A stretch of DNA of 64,000 bases from Posidonia oceanica (lineage: Eukaryota > Streptophyta > Magnoliopsida > Alismatales > Posidoniaceae), in NCBI GenBank assembly GCA_037176725.1, contig JAZBRS010000075.1, positions 77,440,001 to 77,504,000 on the forward strand, written 5' to 3'. A model generated the notes under the pieces. It was not told the origin of the DNA and searched no databases. It saw only the letters and a program-made list of their open reading frames with translations. Below are positions 1 through 11,689 of the stretch, one piece after another. The number at the start of each line of letters is the position of its first letter. Within the stretch, counting starts at the first letter, position 1. The position numbers were made by a program, and so were the translations under genes.

Positions 1-125
1 TTAATGCTTGTGGCTCTCACTTGTTAATTTTCAAAAAAAAAAAAATGATTTTCTTTTAAAATTATCTATAACAATATTGAAAAACAGTATTCAGAAATTC
101 AGTTTAATATTTAAGGGAGGTATGT

Positions 126-166
<41 letters not shown>

Positions 167-482
167 AAGGAATCAGTTGCATTTTCCATCAAATTAGCTT
201 ATTTGAGTGGAGATTGATCTGGAACGTTGGATTTTAATCTAATGAATATACTTAAAATCACATATTTTGAAGTAATACCACTAGTAGTTTTCTTTTTGGA
301 GGAATTTTTTTTTCAATAATTGTTTAATTGCATTTATAATTCTTTTTGGAGTAATACCACTAGTGGTAGTTAATGCTTGTGGTTCTCACTTGTTAATTTT
401 CAAAAAAAATTTATGATTTTCTTTTAAAATTATCTATAACAATATTGAAAAATGGTATTAAAAAAATTGAGTTTAATATTAC
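1..482. repeat. Imperfect direct repeat, about 110 bp, two copies
   Basis: The stretch at 1-112 recurs at 370-482, both starting TTAATGCTTGTGG and sharing the TTTAAAATTATCTATAAC block. The spacing is about 370 bp and the spacer also repeats the phrase GTAATACCACTAGT. This looks like an old tandem duplication in AT-rich DNA. No coding potential is evident. Confidence 0.75.
129..163. repeat. (AT)n microsatellite
   Basis: An uninterrupted AT dinucleotide run of 35 bp lies inside the first copy of the local duplication and is absent from the second copy. Confidence 0.95.
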
Positions 483-899
483 TGATTTAGTAATACTAAG
501 TAATACTAAATGGAAAAAAGTAACGGTTTACCATTATGTGTTAGTTAACACCCTTCGCAACAGTTTTATTTCAGTTTTAAATTATGTTTTACTAATACTA
601 ATTGTAAACAATAACACTTTTACTATTATGTGTTAATTATTGTCTTTTGTGATTTTAGTAATATTAAAAATTAAAGTACATTGCTTCCAATACTATCTTA
701 TAAATATCAACACTGATTCTAGTACTAACAACACTAATTTATAAATGACAACACTAATTTAGAAATTCATGATACACATATATACATTGATCATCATCCA
801 ACCCATTTTCAATGTCAATCACACAATGATAAACAAAAATTATTCAAAAATCAAAATCAAAAAAAAAGAAAAAAAAGGAAAATTAGGCGATCGGCCTTC

Positions 900-1650
900 T
901 TCCTCTCTTTCTTTGTTTGTGTGGTTCCATAGTGATGGTGGTGGTGGTGGATCTGCGTAGGGAGATTGGGAAGGGAGACAAAGATGGGTTTGCGTGGTAA
1001 CTATAATGAAATTTCAATTTAGTATTACTGAGCTGAATAAAAAATAGTTTCATAATTATAATTACATTTGGTTTAAAAAAATCCTTTTTTTTGTTTTTAG
1101 GATAATCCTTGACGATTAGTGGTGGCTTTGGCAGTGTGTGACATTGTGCCGACGTAGAGGCGTGCAGTAGGTAGGTGTGTGGTGTTGCGATGGGTGGAGG
1201 AGGGGAGAAGGAGGAAGGAGGCGGGCATGCTGCAACTGACAGGTAGTGGCTCCATGGTGATGACGGTGACAATGGATCTGAGCGGGGAGAGTAGGAGAGG
1301 AGACGACTATGGGTTTGCCCGAGGGAGGAGGACGACGACTACTCCAGATCTACATGAAGAGGTGTAGATCTAATGGTCTGCGTACGGGAGGAGGGCAGCA
1401 ACGATTCTGGATTTGCAGGTCTGCATGGGGGAGGTGTTGCAATCAAGGGGGGAGGAGGAGGGTAGTGAGTTTGCACAGGGGAGGAGGGCAGCAACAGCTC
1501 CGAATTTGATAGCTTGCGTGGGAGACGAGGGCGACAGTGAGGACATGTAGGGGGGGGGGGGGGGGGGGTGGGGGGGTGGGGGGTGTTGTTGTGGAATGGG
1601 GGTCTTGTGGAAATTTTGAGGTAGGGGAGTTTAATGTAAGGGGAGTGTGT
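900..1650. repeat. G-rich imperfect repeat block with a G19 tract
   Basis: The plus strand is strongly G-rich with recurring GGGAGGAGGGCAGCAAC-like phrases (about 1386 and 1478). At 1550-1583 there are G runs of 19, 7 and 6 separated by single T residues. Open frames here on either strand are low-complexity and are not credible genes. Runs like these can form quadruplexes; that is inference. Confidence 0.7.
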
Positions 1651-2243
1651 GTTGGTTACAGTTGTGTGCGAATTTTGCAGGTTGTAGGTCATGATTTATG
1701 GTTATATATATATCTATATATATTTACTCATAAATAAATACAGATTTCTTGTGAATACACCGTGTCCATTTGCACCCTAAGTTGTTGTTGCATCACAATT
1801 TATGAAAAATGAGATGCTTCTCACTCTTTCCTAACCACTTTATCCTTGATCAAATCCTATGGTTATTATCTATTTACTCTATTTTGTATCCCATTGGAAG
1901 AAGAAGAAACATGTATATTTATTCTTCTCCAAAGTTGTTGAATGTACGAATATATGTCTTCTATAAATTCTAACGCACAACTATATATTCTCTAAAATCA
2001 AGTACTTAAATGAGAGATAATATAGTAATATTCCATGATGTAGGGATGTAATTTTTTTCCATTCTAAACAATGTTGACACGATATACCAAACCAATTCGA
2101 CATGCCATTTACCCAATACATTGCATGGAGCTAATCGTTTGTAGAAGGAACAACACTCACCAAGATACCGACGATGATCTTTAGGCAATGTGTTTACTAA
2201 CATGGTTCACAATGAACACTAATGGCAGGAGTTGGCTGATGGG
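1651..2243. other. Intergenic DNA, nothing recognised
   Basis: AT-rich sequence with a short TATATA run near 1703-1722. A 65-codon open frame on the minus strand (2006-2203) matches no family I recognise and has no surrounding gene structure. Confidence 0.6.
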
Positions 2244-2278
2244 TTGGGAGTGCTCTGATCTTAAGGGAGCACTCCCAA
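2244..2278. repeat. Perfect 12-bp inverted repeat (hairpin)
   Basis: TTGGGAGTGCTC at 2244-2255 and its exact complement GAGCACTCCCAA at 2267-2278 flank an 11-nt loop. It could be a free-standing hairpin or the junction of two terminal inverted repeats. No T-tract follows that would suggest a terminator. Confidence 0.9.
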
Positions 2279-3069
2279 ATATACGGCTGTCTTTTTTCCG
2301 TTCTTTTTTCTTTTGTAAGCACGTCTAAACTACATTCATCCAACCAAATATACGACCGTTGTCTATCTCAATCATCTAAACTTCTGAAAATCGATCGAAT
2401 ACTTCTCCATGTTTTTGCACCTTACGTGGGTAACTGGTATTTGATGTTGTGTTGGCAAAGATTTCCAGTTGCCTAAGTTTAGTTTGCTATGGCTTTGTTG
2501 TCAAAACGGCACCTGGTGCCGTCTTTCGGGAGTATTGTGAAAACCCAAAAGTTGACGCAAATGTGTTGTTGTAGATGGATTATTTCATCATCGGTGACTA
2601 TTTGCTTAGTTCTCTTGGTGATTAGGGCCAAATTATCGTTGCACCTTCGTTTCTAGGCTAAAGATCACGTGATTATTATTGGATAATGAGATGGTGTGTG
2701 GTTCAATTGAGTGGTCGCTTTTGATACATGCCATTCAATTACTTGAGAAAAAGTTTTGAGTTGTCCTACCACACGAATAGAATATTTTAGATATGCAAAT
2801 TATTAAGTATATGTGATTTCTTAGACACGAAGTTAATGAAAAGTTGTTTTTTTTCTTCTTAATTGACTCTCAGAAATACCCTTGTTTGCATATCGTGATA
2901 TCATATTTCATTGTGTATCCTCAAAGAAGCTGAAGTTGTATTTGCATTTCTTTTGTTGAAAAGAATTTAACCATGCAAAGATGTCAAACAAAAAATGTCG
3001 ACCAAAATCATGTTATCGTCTTACAAACTCATCAATGATCTTCTAAACTCGATTGTGAAGATGAAGAAT
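2279..3069. other. Intergenic DNA, nothing recognised
   Basis: Sequence between the hairpin and the first Copia LTR remnant. No domain, long frame or clear repeat was found on either strand. Confidence 0.55.
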
Positions 3070-3074
3070 GAAGC

Positions 3075-3108
3075 TGAAGAAAACCAGATTTGGGTGGAAG
3101 AGCTCAAA
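3075..3108 (-). repeat. Remnant of Copia 3' LTR
   Basis: The phrase starting TGAAGAAAA and containing TGGGTGGAAGAGCTCAAA matches 17064-17097 at 30 of 34 positions. On the minus strand this is the last 34 bp of the LTR. The rest of this LTR was lost with most of RT. Confidence 0.75.
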
Positions 3109-3398
3109 TTGTATACCCACTTGCAGCCAATAGGATGTTTGTGTTGAGAAAAATCAACTAATTCCCAGGTATGATTTGCTTCTAGTGCACTAATCTCTTT
3201 TGCCATGACCTCTTCCCATTCAGATTTACCAACAGCTTGATAATAGAATTGAGATTCACTGATTTTAATTATATTTGCTGTAAAAATATTATATGTAGGA
3301 GAAAGCCTATGACATGAAAGAAAATATTGTATAGGATATCTAGAAGAACATTTACGACCTGTGGATATACTGTTAATGATAGGACAAATAAAATCACT
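3109..3398 (-). pseudogene. Copia reverse transcriptase, N-terminal fragment
   Basis: The minus strand encodes the segment before RT and its first block: a region ending EVMAKEISALEANHTWEL, then the hallmark PIGCKWVY. The reading frame continues from 14409 across the Harbinger insertion, because removing 3402-14405 and one TAA copy restores an open codon series. After KWVY the sequence jumps into LTR, so the catalytic YVDD box is absent and the enzyme cannot be functional. Confidence 0.85.
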
Positions 3399-3649
3399 AA
3401 GGGTGTGTTTGGCTCTGATTCTTGGTAGCTTCTAGGCTCTAGATTCTGGGAGAAATTGAAAATATGCCAGAAGTTATCCCAAACGAACCACTGAGCCACT
3501 ACTTCTGGGAGAAGCTATGCACTTTTAGATTCTAGAAATGAATATGTATCTAGAGGCTGGGTTTTCTTCACTTTTGGTAGAAGTTGGGATTTATCCCAAT
3601 AAAATTCCCAAACTACCCCACATCTTTTATTTTTATTACCCACCTTGTT

Positions 3650-3960
3650 CTCAAGGATATAAACTCTCTCTCTCGATCAGCCACTCTCTCTCCCTCTCTC
3701 CCTCTCTGATATGTGCTTCCCCCTTCACGCCCCCTCTCCCCCTCTGATCTACCCTTCTCCTCTCTCTCCCCCCTCCAACGGCTCTGATCAGTCGACCCCT
3801 ACACGCTTCCCCCTTTGATCTACCCTTCCCCTCTCTCTCCCCTCCGACGGCTCCGATCAACCGGCCCCTATATGCTTCCCCCTCCTATCTACCCTTCCGC
3901 TCTCTCTCTCTCTCCCCTCCAACGGCTCCGATTAGCCGGCCCTTACACGCTTCCCCCCCC
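3650..3960. repeat. CT-rich tandem repeat, about 70-bp unit
   Basis: A phrase starting GATCTACCCTTC and followed by a CT tract, CTCCAACGGCTC and a CGCTTCCCCC tail recurs at about 3745, 3817 and 3886. It lies between the left terminus and the transposase and may be part of a promoter or untranslated leader; that is inference. Confidence 0.7.
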
Positions 3961-4419
3961 AAACAGAACTTCCACCAACGGCAACAAGAAGGCGGTGAGA
4001 AGCTTTTAGTGAAGCAACGGCGGCGACATCATTCCCGATCTGAGCTTTCGGTGTCAAGGTAAGGTATACACGACCAGTTTTTATTAACAAGTTCCGATCT
4101 CATTCTTGATCATCGATTTTTTTCTTTAAAGTTCGATTAATAAGTTCATTTTTGTCTCTGATCTTTGTATGTCCTTACACAGCCATAGATCTTCGATTTT
4201 TTTCTCTGTTTTCTCGATCTCTGTATGTCTCTGATCTCTGCATTCCCAAACTTCAATTTTTTTTCTCTGTTTATCTCCATTAATAAGTGTGATTTTTGTC
4301 TCTAATCTTTGTGTGTTTATCTCCAAATTCGATTTTTCCTCTGTATATTCCCGATCTTCGATTTTTCCTCTCTGTTCATAGATCTCTGTGTGTCTAGTTA
4401 AAGTTCATTTTTTTTTCCT

Positions 4420-6056
4420 ATCTGAGAGTGCTTATTGTTGTTGATATTGGGTTTTCCATCTCCATTAGAGATGTGTACTTTACAGTTAAAGCATATATTT
4501 ACTTATTAATTCTTATGGAGTGGATTTATATTAGGTTTTTAGATCTCTGTTGTTGATATTGGTGATGGAGTTTGATATTGGGTGTTCATAGATCTTCGAT
4601 TTTTTCTCTGAGAATTTGCAATATTAAACTTGTGTGTCTAGTTAAAGTTCATTTTTATTTTTTGTTTCTATCTGAGAGTGCTTATTGTTGTTGATATTGG
4701 GTTTTCCGTCTCCATTTAAGATGTATACTTTACAGTTAAAGTATATACTGACTTATTAATTCTTATAAAGTGGAGTTATATTGGGTTTTCATATCTCTGT
4801 TGTTAATATTGGTGATGGAGTTTGATATTGGGTGTTCATAGATCTTCAATTTTTTCTCTGAGAATTTACAATATTAAACTTGTGTGTCTAGTTAAAGTTC
4901 ATTTTTTTTGTTTCTATTTGAGAGTACTTATTGTTGTTGATATTGGATTTTCTGTCTCCATTTATGATGTGTACTTTACAGTTAAAGCATATACTGACTT
5001 ATTAATTCTTATAAAGTGGTTTTATATTGGATTTTCAGATCTTTGTTGATATTGGTGATGGAGTTTGATATTGGGTGTTCATAGATCTTTAATTTTTTCT
5101 CTGAGAATTTGCAATATTAAACTTGTGTGTCTAGTTAAAGTTCATTTTTATTTTTTGTTTTGATCTGAGAGTGCTTATTGTTGTTGATATTGGGTTTTCC
5201 GTCTCCATTTATGATGTGTACTTTACAGTTAAAGTATATACTGACTTATTAATTCTTATAAAGTGGATTTATATTGGATTTTTAGATCTCTGTTGTTGAT
5301 ATTGGTGATGGAGTTTGATATTGGGTGTTCATAGATCTTCGATTTTTTTCTCTGAGAATTTGCAATATTAAACTTGTGTGTCTAGTTAAAGTTCATTTTT
5401 ATTTTTTGTTTCGATCTGCGAGTGCTTATTGTTGTTGATATTGGGTTTTCTATCTCCATTTATGATGTGTATTTTACAGTTAAAGCATATACTGACTTAT
5501 TAATTCTTATAAAGTGGATTTATAATGGGTTTTCAGATCTCTGTTGTTGATATTGGTGATGGAGTTTGATATGGTGTTCATAGATCTTCGATTTTTTCTC
5601 TGAGAATTTGCAATATTAAACTTGTGTGTCTAGTTAAAGTTCATTTTTATTTTTTGTTTCTATCTGAGAGTGCTTAATGTTGTTGATATTGGATTTTCCA
5701 TCTTCATTTATGATGTGTACTTTACAATTAAAGCATATACTGACTTATTAATTCTTATAAAGTTGATTTATATTGGGTTTTCAGATCTCTGTTGTTGATA
5801 TTGGTGATGGAGTTTGATATTGGGTGTTCATAGATTTTCATTTTTTTCTCTGAGAATTTGCAATATTAAACTTGTGTGTCTAGTTAAAATTCATTTTTAT
5901 TTTTTGTTTCTATCTGAGAGTGCTTATTGTTGTTGATATTGGGTTTTCCGTCTCCATTTAAGATGTGTACTTTACAGTTAAAGCATATACTGACTTATTA
6001 ATTCTTATAAAGTGGATTTATATTGGGTTTTCAGATCTCTATTGTTGATATTGGTG
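4420..6056 (+). repeat. Tandem array, about 248-bp unit, seven copies
   Basis: The phrase GAGTGCTTATTGTTGTTGAT recurs at about 4426, 4675, 4922, 5169, 5418 and 5917 (with a variant near 5667), giving a 245-251 bp period. Each unit carries TATAAAGTGG (or a variant), TTCAGATCTCTGTTGTTGAT and a copy of the ATGGAGTTTG phrase that, in the last unit, is the probable transposase start codon (6057). The array therefore consists of repeated copies of the region just upstream of and including the transposase start. In upstream copies the ATG is followed by GATATTGGG rather than GGGGGCC, so those frames do not continue into transposase. Confidence 0.9.
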
Positions 6057-7374
6057 ATGGAGTTTGGGGGCCATTTTCATTTGAAGGATATGACTATTAA
6101 TGAATTGGAGGATTGGTTGGAAGAAGAAGAGTTTGAAGATGTATTGACATTGACATTATTGGCTTGGGTGAAGTTTTATATTGACCACCACCTTAGAAAG
6201 CATATTGTTCATAATGCTGGTTTCATCGGAAACCAAATAGTTCATAACATGCTTAGGAGTCATGAACGAGTTTGTTTCGACATGTGTCGGTTATCAACTC
6301 AATCATTTGTTAGGCTCTGATGTATGTTTAGAGAGAGAGATCTTATAAAAGATACATATAATACCTCAATCGAAGAACAAATTCGAATATTCCTTCAAAC
6401 AATAGGTCATGGTCATAAAAATCGATTTGTCCAACAAAACTTGCAACATTCTGGTGAAACCATTAGTAGGTACTTTAACCGTGTATTAGATGCTATGTGC
6501 ACTTGGGCACCTGAAATGATTAGGCCCAAGGAGAGTCTACTATCCACTCCAGATCATATAGTTAACTACGTTGGTGGTAAATATTATCCCTATTTTAAGA
6601 ATTGTGTCGGTGCACTAGATGGTACCCACATTCATGCCCAACCTCCACCAGAGCGACAGTTGGCCTTTAGAAGTGGTAGGGACCTAAAGCACTGTACCCA
6701 AAATGTTCTTGGTGTTTGTGATTTTCATATGAGATTCACATTCGTATCAGTTGGATGGGAGGGTACTGCACATGACCGTAAAGTTTTGAACCATGCTATT
6801 TACAACTCAAGACACAACCTCCCGTTACCACCACAAGGTAAGTCAATTGAAAATATATGAATATTACGTTCATGTTATTTACACAATTATTAGTAACTAA
6901 CATACACCATTTAAAACAAACAAGTATTATATTGTTGATGTGGGATATCCCAATAGGAAAGGTTTCTTAGCACCTTATCGAGGGACGAGGTACCATTTAC
7001 CTGAGTTTCAAGCTGTCCATCCCTGTGGAGCCAAGGAGCAATTCAATTCTCTTCACTCGTCATTGAGGAATGTGATTGAACGCTCATTTGGAGTTTTAAA
7101 GAAGCGTTGGAATATTCTTAATTTAATGCCACCTTATCCGTACCCTAGTCAAGTGAAGATTGTGATTGCTGCAATGGCACTCTATAACTTCATAATAGAG
7201 CAAGGACTATAAGATGAAATACTCCAAGCTTCTGGTGATGAAGGTTTGTGTGCCAATGATAGTGGATTTCTTAATGAAGAAATAGAAGAAGAAACAGTTA
7301 CTCCTGACGACAATGAAATGGGAATACTTCGAGATCGTATCCGTGATGAGATTATTGCTTCCCGTGGCTGTTAG
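6057..7374 (+). pseudogene. Harbinger transposase (DDE nuclease), broken by two stops
   Basis: This is the nuclease that cuts and moves PIF/Harbinger elements. Catalytic landmarks are visible: GALDGTHIHA (first Asp), EGTAHDRKVLN (second Asp) and NVIERSFGVLKKRW (Glu). The N-terminus with FVRL and FRERDLIKDT is the usual helical region. An intron starts at the strong donor GTAAGT at 6838; the acceptor near 6920-6924 is not canonical in the right phase. In-frame TGA at 6318 and TAA at 7210 interrupt the protein; after 7210 a 54-codon acidic tail remains open to TAG at 7372. I chose ATG 6057 because upstream codons lie in the tandem array. Confidence 0.9.
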
Positions 7375-7587
7375 TTTCATGTGTGGTTAAAGTTTGAAGT
7401 GAATGTGATATTTCAAAGACAATGTGTTGTTAATTCCTTTTAACGTGAATGTTTTTATCTCAAAGTGAATGTTAAATTGTTGTTATTTCATAAAGGGAAT
7501 GTTAAATTGAACAGTTGTAGTTTCCAAAGGAAAGTAATGCCAGCTAGTTGTAGATTCTCATGACATATTTTAATTTGTTAAAGTGTA
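7375..7587. other. Spacer between the two Harbinger genes
   Basis: AT-rich spacer with no open frame. It holds the transposase 3' end and presumably the promoter of the downstream Myb-like gene, since both genes point the same way. No specific element was recognised. Confidence 0.5.
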
Positions 7588-8662
7588 ATGGATCGCCAAC
7601 TGGCACTTGTTGTGGGAGAGTCACCTGAACCAATGGGATTGGTAAAGACTTCAAGCAAGAAAAGGAAGGAAGGTGAAGACTCAAAGAAACAGAAGGCTGC
7701 ATGGGATGACTGTTGTGTCCGCACATTCATCGAGATATGTTTGGAAGAGGTAGCAAATGGTAACAAGCTGTTTTCTACTCTGAACAACGTTGGTTATGTG
7801 AACTTTGAAAGGAAATTCATGGAGAGGACCGGCCATGCATATTCTCGCTCACAACTTAAGAACCAATGGGATTCTTTGAAGAAGGATTGGCAAAACTGGA
7901 AGTTGCTTGGCCAACAAACTGGATTGGGATGGTGTTCTAAAAGGAATACACATGCCCAAACAAATGAGTGGTGGACCAAGTTTGCTAAGGTGAAATTCTT
8001 TTGCCTTTTACTTTGTAATTGCTAATTTGATTGCTTCTTAATCACATCAAGGTAGTCTTTTGTTCCTACAGAGGTATCCAAAGAGTGACAAGTTTAAAGA
8101 TGCACCACTTGCTAACGAGGCTAAGTTAGACCAATTGTTTAAAGGGTCAGTGGCCACTGGTGGGGATGTATATATACCAAGTGCACAACCACCTCCCATT
8201 GACCTACCTAGTGAAGAGATGTCATGTGATGTTGGTCCACTTTCAGACCTGTTGGGCATGAATTTCAACAAGAATTGTGAAAGATCAACCTCAGTTGGTG
8301 CTGGCTCACTACCAACTAATAAGTCCACTGCTTCCTCTGTACAATTTGATGGCAAGAAAAAACAAAAACTGGCTACAGTTGCACGATTGGAAAGGAATAT
8401 TGATAGGGTTGCAGCTGCGTAGGAGAGGAAGTGTGATTTGATCCATTCCATGAAAGTTGAAGTGGATAAGTGTTCTCTGCAGAGGTGCATTGAAATTCTT
8501 AACGAAACTGACATTGTAGATGGGTCAGATGAATGGGACTTTGCATATGCTCAACTTGCATCCCTAGAAACAAGACAGTTGTTTGCTGCTCTTCCTGATG
8601 CTAATAGGAGATCCAGATGGATTCTTCGGGAGCATCGGAAGTTTACATCCGTATTCAAGTGA
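7588..8662 (+). pseudogene. Harbinger ORF1, Myb/SANT-like DNA-binding protein, one stop
   Basis: This is the partner protein that PIF/Harbinger elements use for DNA binding and transposase recruitment. The N-terminus is basic (KTSSKKRKEGEDSKKQK); residues about 38-130 form the Myb/SANT-like domain with conserved W residues (AAWDDCCVRTFIEICLEE, LKNQWDSLKKDWQNWKLL). A clean intron is readable: donor after AAG at 7990, acceptor CTACAG ending at 8071, joining phase 0 to a codon for Arg. Exon 2 continues to TGA at 8660. A single in-frame TAG at 8420 (one step from CAG) breaks it. The C-terminal region (MKVEVDKCSLQRCIEILNE onward) is the usual tail. Confidence 0.88.
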
Positions 8663-9972
8663 ACTTCTAGACTTTGTAGTTGACTTATTCTGTTGGTTTT
8701 GTGTTACGTTAACTTCTAGACTTTGTAGTTGACATATTCTGTTGGTTATGTGTTACTTTAACTTCTATTCTATAGTTGACATTGTAGTTAGATGCTTTGT
8801 ATTATCTGAACTTCAGAAGTTGACATGTGTTATTTGAACTCAAAGTTATGTTTCGTTTGTTGGATGCTTTCTTGTGTTAAGTAGAAGCATGGATTGATAT
8901 AATCTTCAAATGATATTGTTTCCTGATGCTTTCTTCTTATACCTGCTTATAGATCACATGAAGGCAAACCTTCTGACATGTGGTCATTAGAAGTTAAAAC
9001 CTTTTGACTTGTTGTCATTAGAAGTTGACATATTCTGCTGGTTATGTGTTACCTTAACTTCTATTCTATAGTTGACATTGTAGTTGGATGCTTTGTGTTA
9101 CCTGAACTTCAGAAGTTGACATGTGTTATCTGAACTTAAAGTTATGTTTTGTTTGTTGGATGCTTTCTTGTGTTAAGGATGGAGCATGGATTGATATAAT
9201 CTTCAAATGATATTGTTTCCTGATGCTTTCTTCTTATACCTGCTTATAGATTACATGAAGGCAAACCTTCTGACATGTTGTCATTAGAAGTTAAAACCTT
9301 CTGACTTGTTGTCATTAGAAGTTGACATATTCTGTTAGTTATGTATTACCTTAACTTCTATTCTATAGTTGACATTGTAGTTGGATGTTTTGTGTTACCT
9401 GAACTTCAGAAGTTGACATGTGTTATCTGAACTTAAAGTTATGTTTCGTTTGTTGGATGCTTTCTTGTGTTAAGGATGGAGCATGGATTGATATAATCTT
9501 CAAATGATATTGTTTCCTGATGCTTTCTTCTTATACCTGCTTATAGATTACATGAAGGCAAATCTTCTGACATGTTGTCATTAGAGGTTTTACTTGTTGT
9601 CATTAGAAGTTGACATATTCTATTGGTTATATGTCACTTAACTTCTATTATGTAGTTGACATTGTAGTTGGATGCTTTGTGTTACCTGAACTTCAGAAGT
9701 TGACATGTGTTATCTGAACTCAAAGTTATGTTTCATTTGTTGTATGCTTTCTTATGTTAAGGATGAAGCATGGATCGATATAATCTTCAACAAGAATTGT
9801 TTCCTGATGCTTTCTTCTTACACCTGCTTGTAGATTACATGAAAGCAAATCTTCTGACATGTTGTCATTAGAAGTTGACATATTCTGTTGGTTATATGTT
9901 ACCTTAACTTCTATTTTGTAGTTGACATTGTAGTTGGATGCTTTGTGTTACCTGAACTTTAGAAGTTGACAT
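8663..9972 (+). repeat. Tandem array, about 297-bp unit, more than four copies
   Basis: The phrase ATGGATTGATATAATCTTCA recurs at 8889, 9186 and 9483, with a variant at 9770, so the period is 297, 297 and 287 bp. Units also carry GAAGTTGACATGTGTTAT and CTGATGCTTTCTTCTTA. The array starts right after the Myb-like gene and resumes at about 11577-11680 beyond the solo LTR. No open frame spans a unit. Confidence 0.9.
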
Positions 9973-11314
9973 TGTAGATACCCTATTTTGACACTCGCTT
10001 CATGTTAGTGTAGTCTCTTGCATTAGGTCGCTCTTAGAAGCCCTCTGTCCAATCCAGAATGTCTCACTTGAGCCAAATGTTTTCTCTCAGGTCCATAATG
10101 TTATCCTTATTTAAGTCCCGAGTGTCGGCAACCTGTGTGTTCTTCATGTCCTGACCAAATTTGGAAGTTGAGCTAACTAAGGGTATTGTATGCCGACTTC
10201 TTAACGTACAACGTTGGCCGCTGGTTCTCCAGCGGCTAACATTGGCCGTTGGTTTTCTAGCGTCCAACGTGGCAACCCAGTCAGCCCAGAGCTTTCCTTA
10301 TTTGGCCTAATCCAAAAAATCATTTTTTGCCTTCTTTGGAACTTGTTGACCGGTCAAAGCTATCAAAGCCGAGTTTAAACACACTTAATGACTCCTTAAT
10401 TGGAGAATCTTCTCTGACCCTGGCAGTTATGCCCCGGAGGTCGTTATAAGTGGGTACTCTCGCTTATAACGTTATACGCTGGTTTCAAGCGTATAACATT
10501 TCTGAAACAGGAAATTCTGCTGACTTGACATTTGTGTCCTTTTTTGTTCCTCCCCTGCTTCTATAAAAGCAAAGGTACCCCCACAGGGTTGAGGGGTCAG
10601 ATTTTTGGAATTCACATGCTCTCTTGAGATTAAAAAATCCTAGAGAAGTGAGGTCCTTGAGAATTGAAAGAGAGAAGAGAGATTTTGAAAGGTGGAGAGC
10701 CTTCGAAAAGCTTGAGTGTCCCTTTGTCGTTGTTGGCTTCATGTCAACACAGTTTGCACTTTGTGCATAGATAAAGGGGACTCTATTTTTATTATCTTCT
10801 TTTCATTTCTAATATCACATGTTCAATTCCATAACATAATCAAGCATTTTATGTTGAGTTCATATATCGTTGTAGCTAAGCATACATCTCTAATTAGTTG
10901 CAACCGGGGGGATCAAACCCCTCGGGTACGTATTTCATTATGCTTTGTTGTTTCTTTTCTACTCATTCTGGATAAGTTACTACACATATTAATCCATCTT
11001 TGCATTGTTTTGTTTCTTTTGTTTTGCTAACGTTTGTCATACAAGGAGGAAGAAGGAAGAAAGAGCTCACCAAGCATGGGCATCCTTGGGCAACGCTGGC
11101 GTTGTCCCAAGGTAGCTGAACTCGCAACCACATCACATCTCCCCAAGGTATCTCGAGGGTCGGCGAAAGCGAACCGAGAGTGGCGATCACACCAATTCCA
11201 TCACACGTGGAGTGACGGAGTTGGATACAAAAAGAAGACCCCGAGAAAGAGCGGATAGAGCAAGAAGCATACAGGTCTCTTCCCCCTCTCTCCTCCCAAA
11301 ATCCCATATCCACA
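9973..11314 (+). mobile_element. Solo LTR of an LTR retrotransposon
   Basis: The sequence starts TGTAGATACCC and ends ATATCCACA, giving TG...CA ends. It is flanked by a perfect 5-bp duplication GACAT at 9968-9972 and 11315-11319, and it sits inside the 297-bp array, whose sequence resumes after it. There is no PBS, polypurine tract or coding region, so this is a solo LTR left by recombination. TATAAAAG on the plus strand suggests plus orientation. The family is not certain; the start resembles Gypsy LTRs. Confidence 0.85.
10563..10570 (+). promoter_or_regulatory. Possible TATA box of the solo LTR
   Basis: TATAAAAG lies about 590 bp into the solo LTR, followed by a GC-richer stretch, as expected near a U3/R boundary. 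Assignment rests on the motif and position only. Confidence 0.4.
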
Positions 11315-11689
11315 GACATGTGTACCTTAAAGTTGCTACTATGTTTATCTTCTTGCCCATTCACAGCAGGCTTGTTGGTTGATGTGTTGGAGACTCTTGG
11401 TTAGAAAGATTACAGAAGGCTTGGGTTTGATCTGAGCAGGTATTGCACCTTGTTATGTTGAATTGTCCATGAGACTTGCGGATTTATACTGTCACATCTG
11501 TCTGCCCATTGACTGACGACTTCACTGGAATTTTTTCCCAAGTACATGAAGCTGGAGGTTTACAGCATTTTTTATAATCTGTTGGTTATGTGTTACCTTA
11601 ACTTCTATTCTGTAGTTGACATTGTAGTTGGATGCTTTGTGTTACCTGAAATTCAGAAGTTGACATGTGTTACCTTAAAGTTGCTACTT
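11315..11689. repeat. Resumed 297-bp array fragment, rearranged
   Basis: After the solo LTR target duplication, the phrases GTACCTTAAAGTTGCTACT (11322) and TTACCTTAAAGTTGCTACT (about 11671) both occur. A unit fragment with GTTGGTTATGTGTTACCTTA lies at about 11581. This is array material with an extra about 250 bp of unknown sequence between. Confidence 0.6.

Noticed and set aside
2006..2203. 65-codon minus frame with Cys and Trp residues
   Set aside because: It looks protein-like but has no recognised motif, and I could not extend it into exons on either side.
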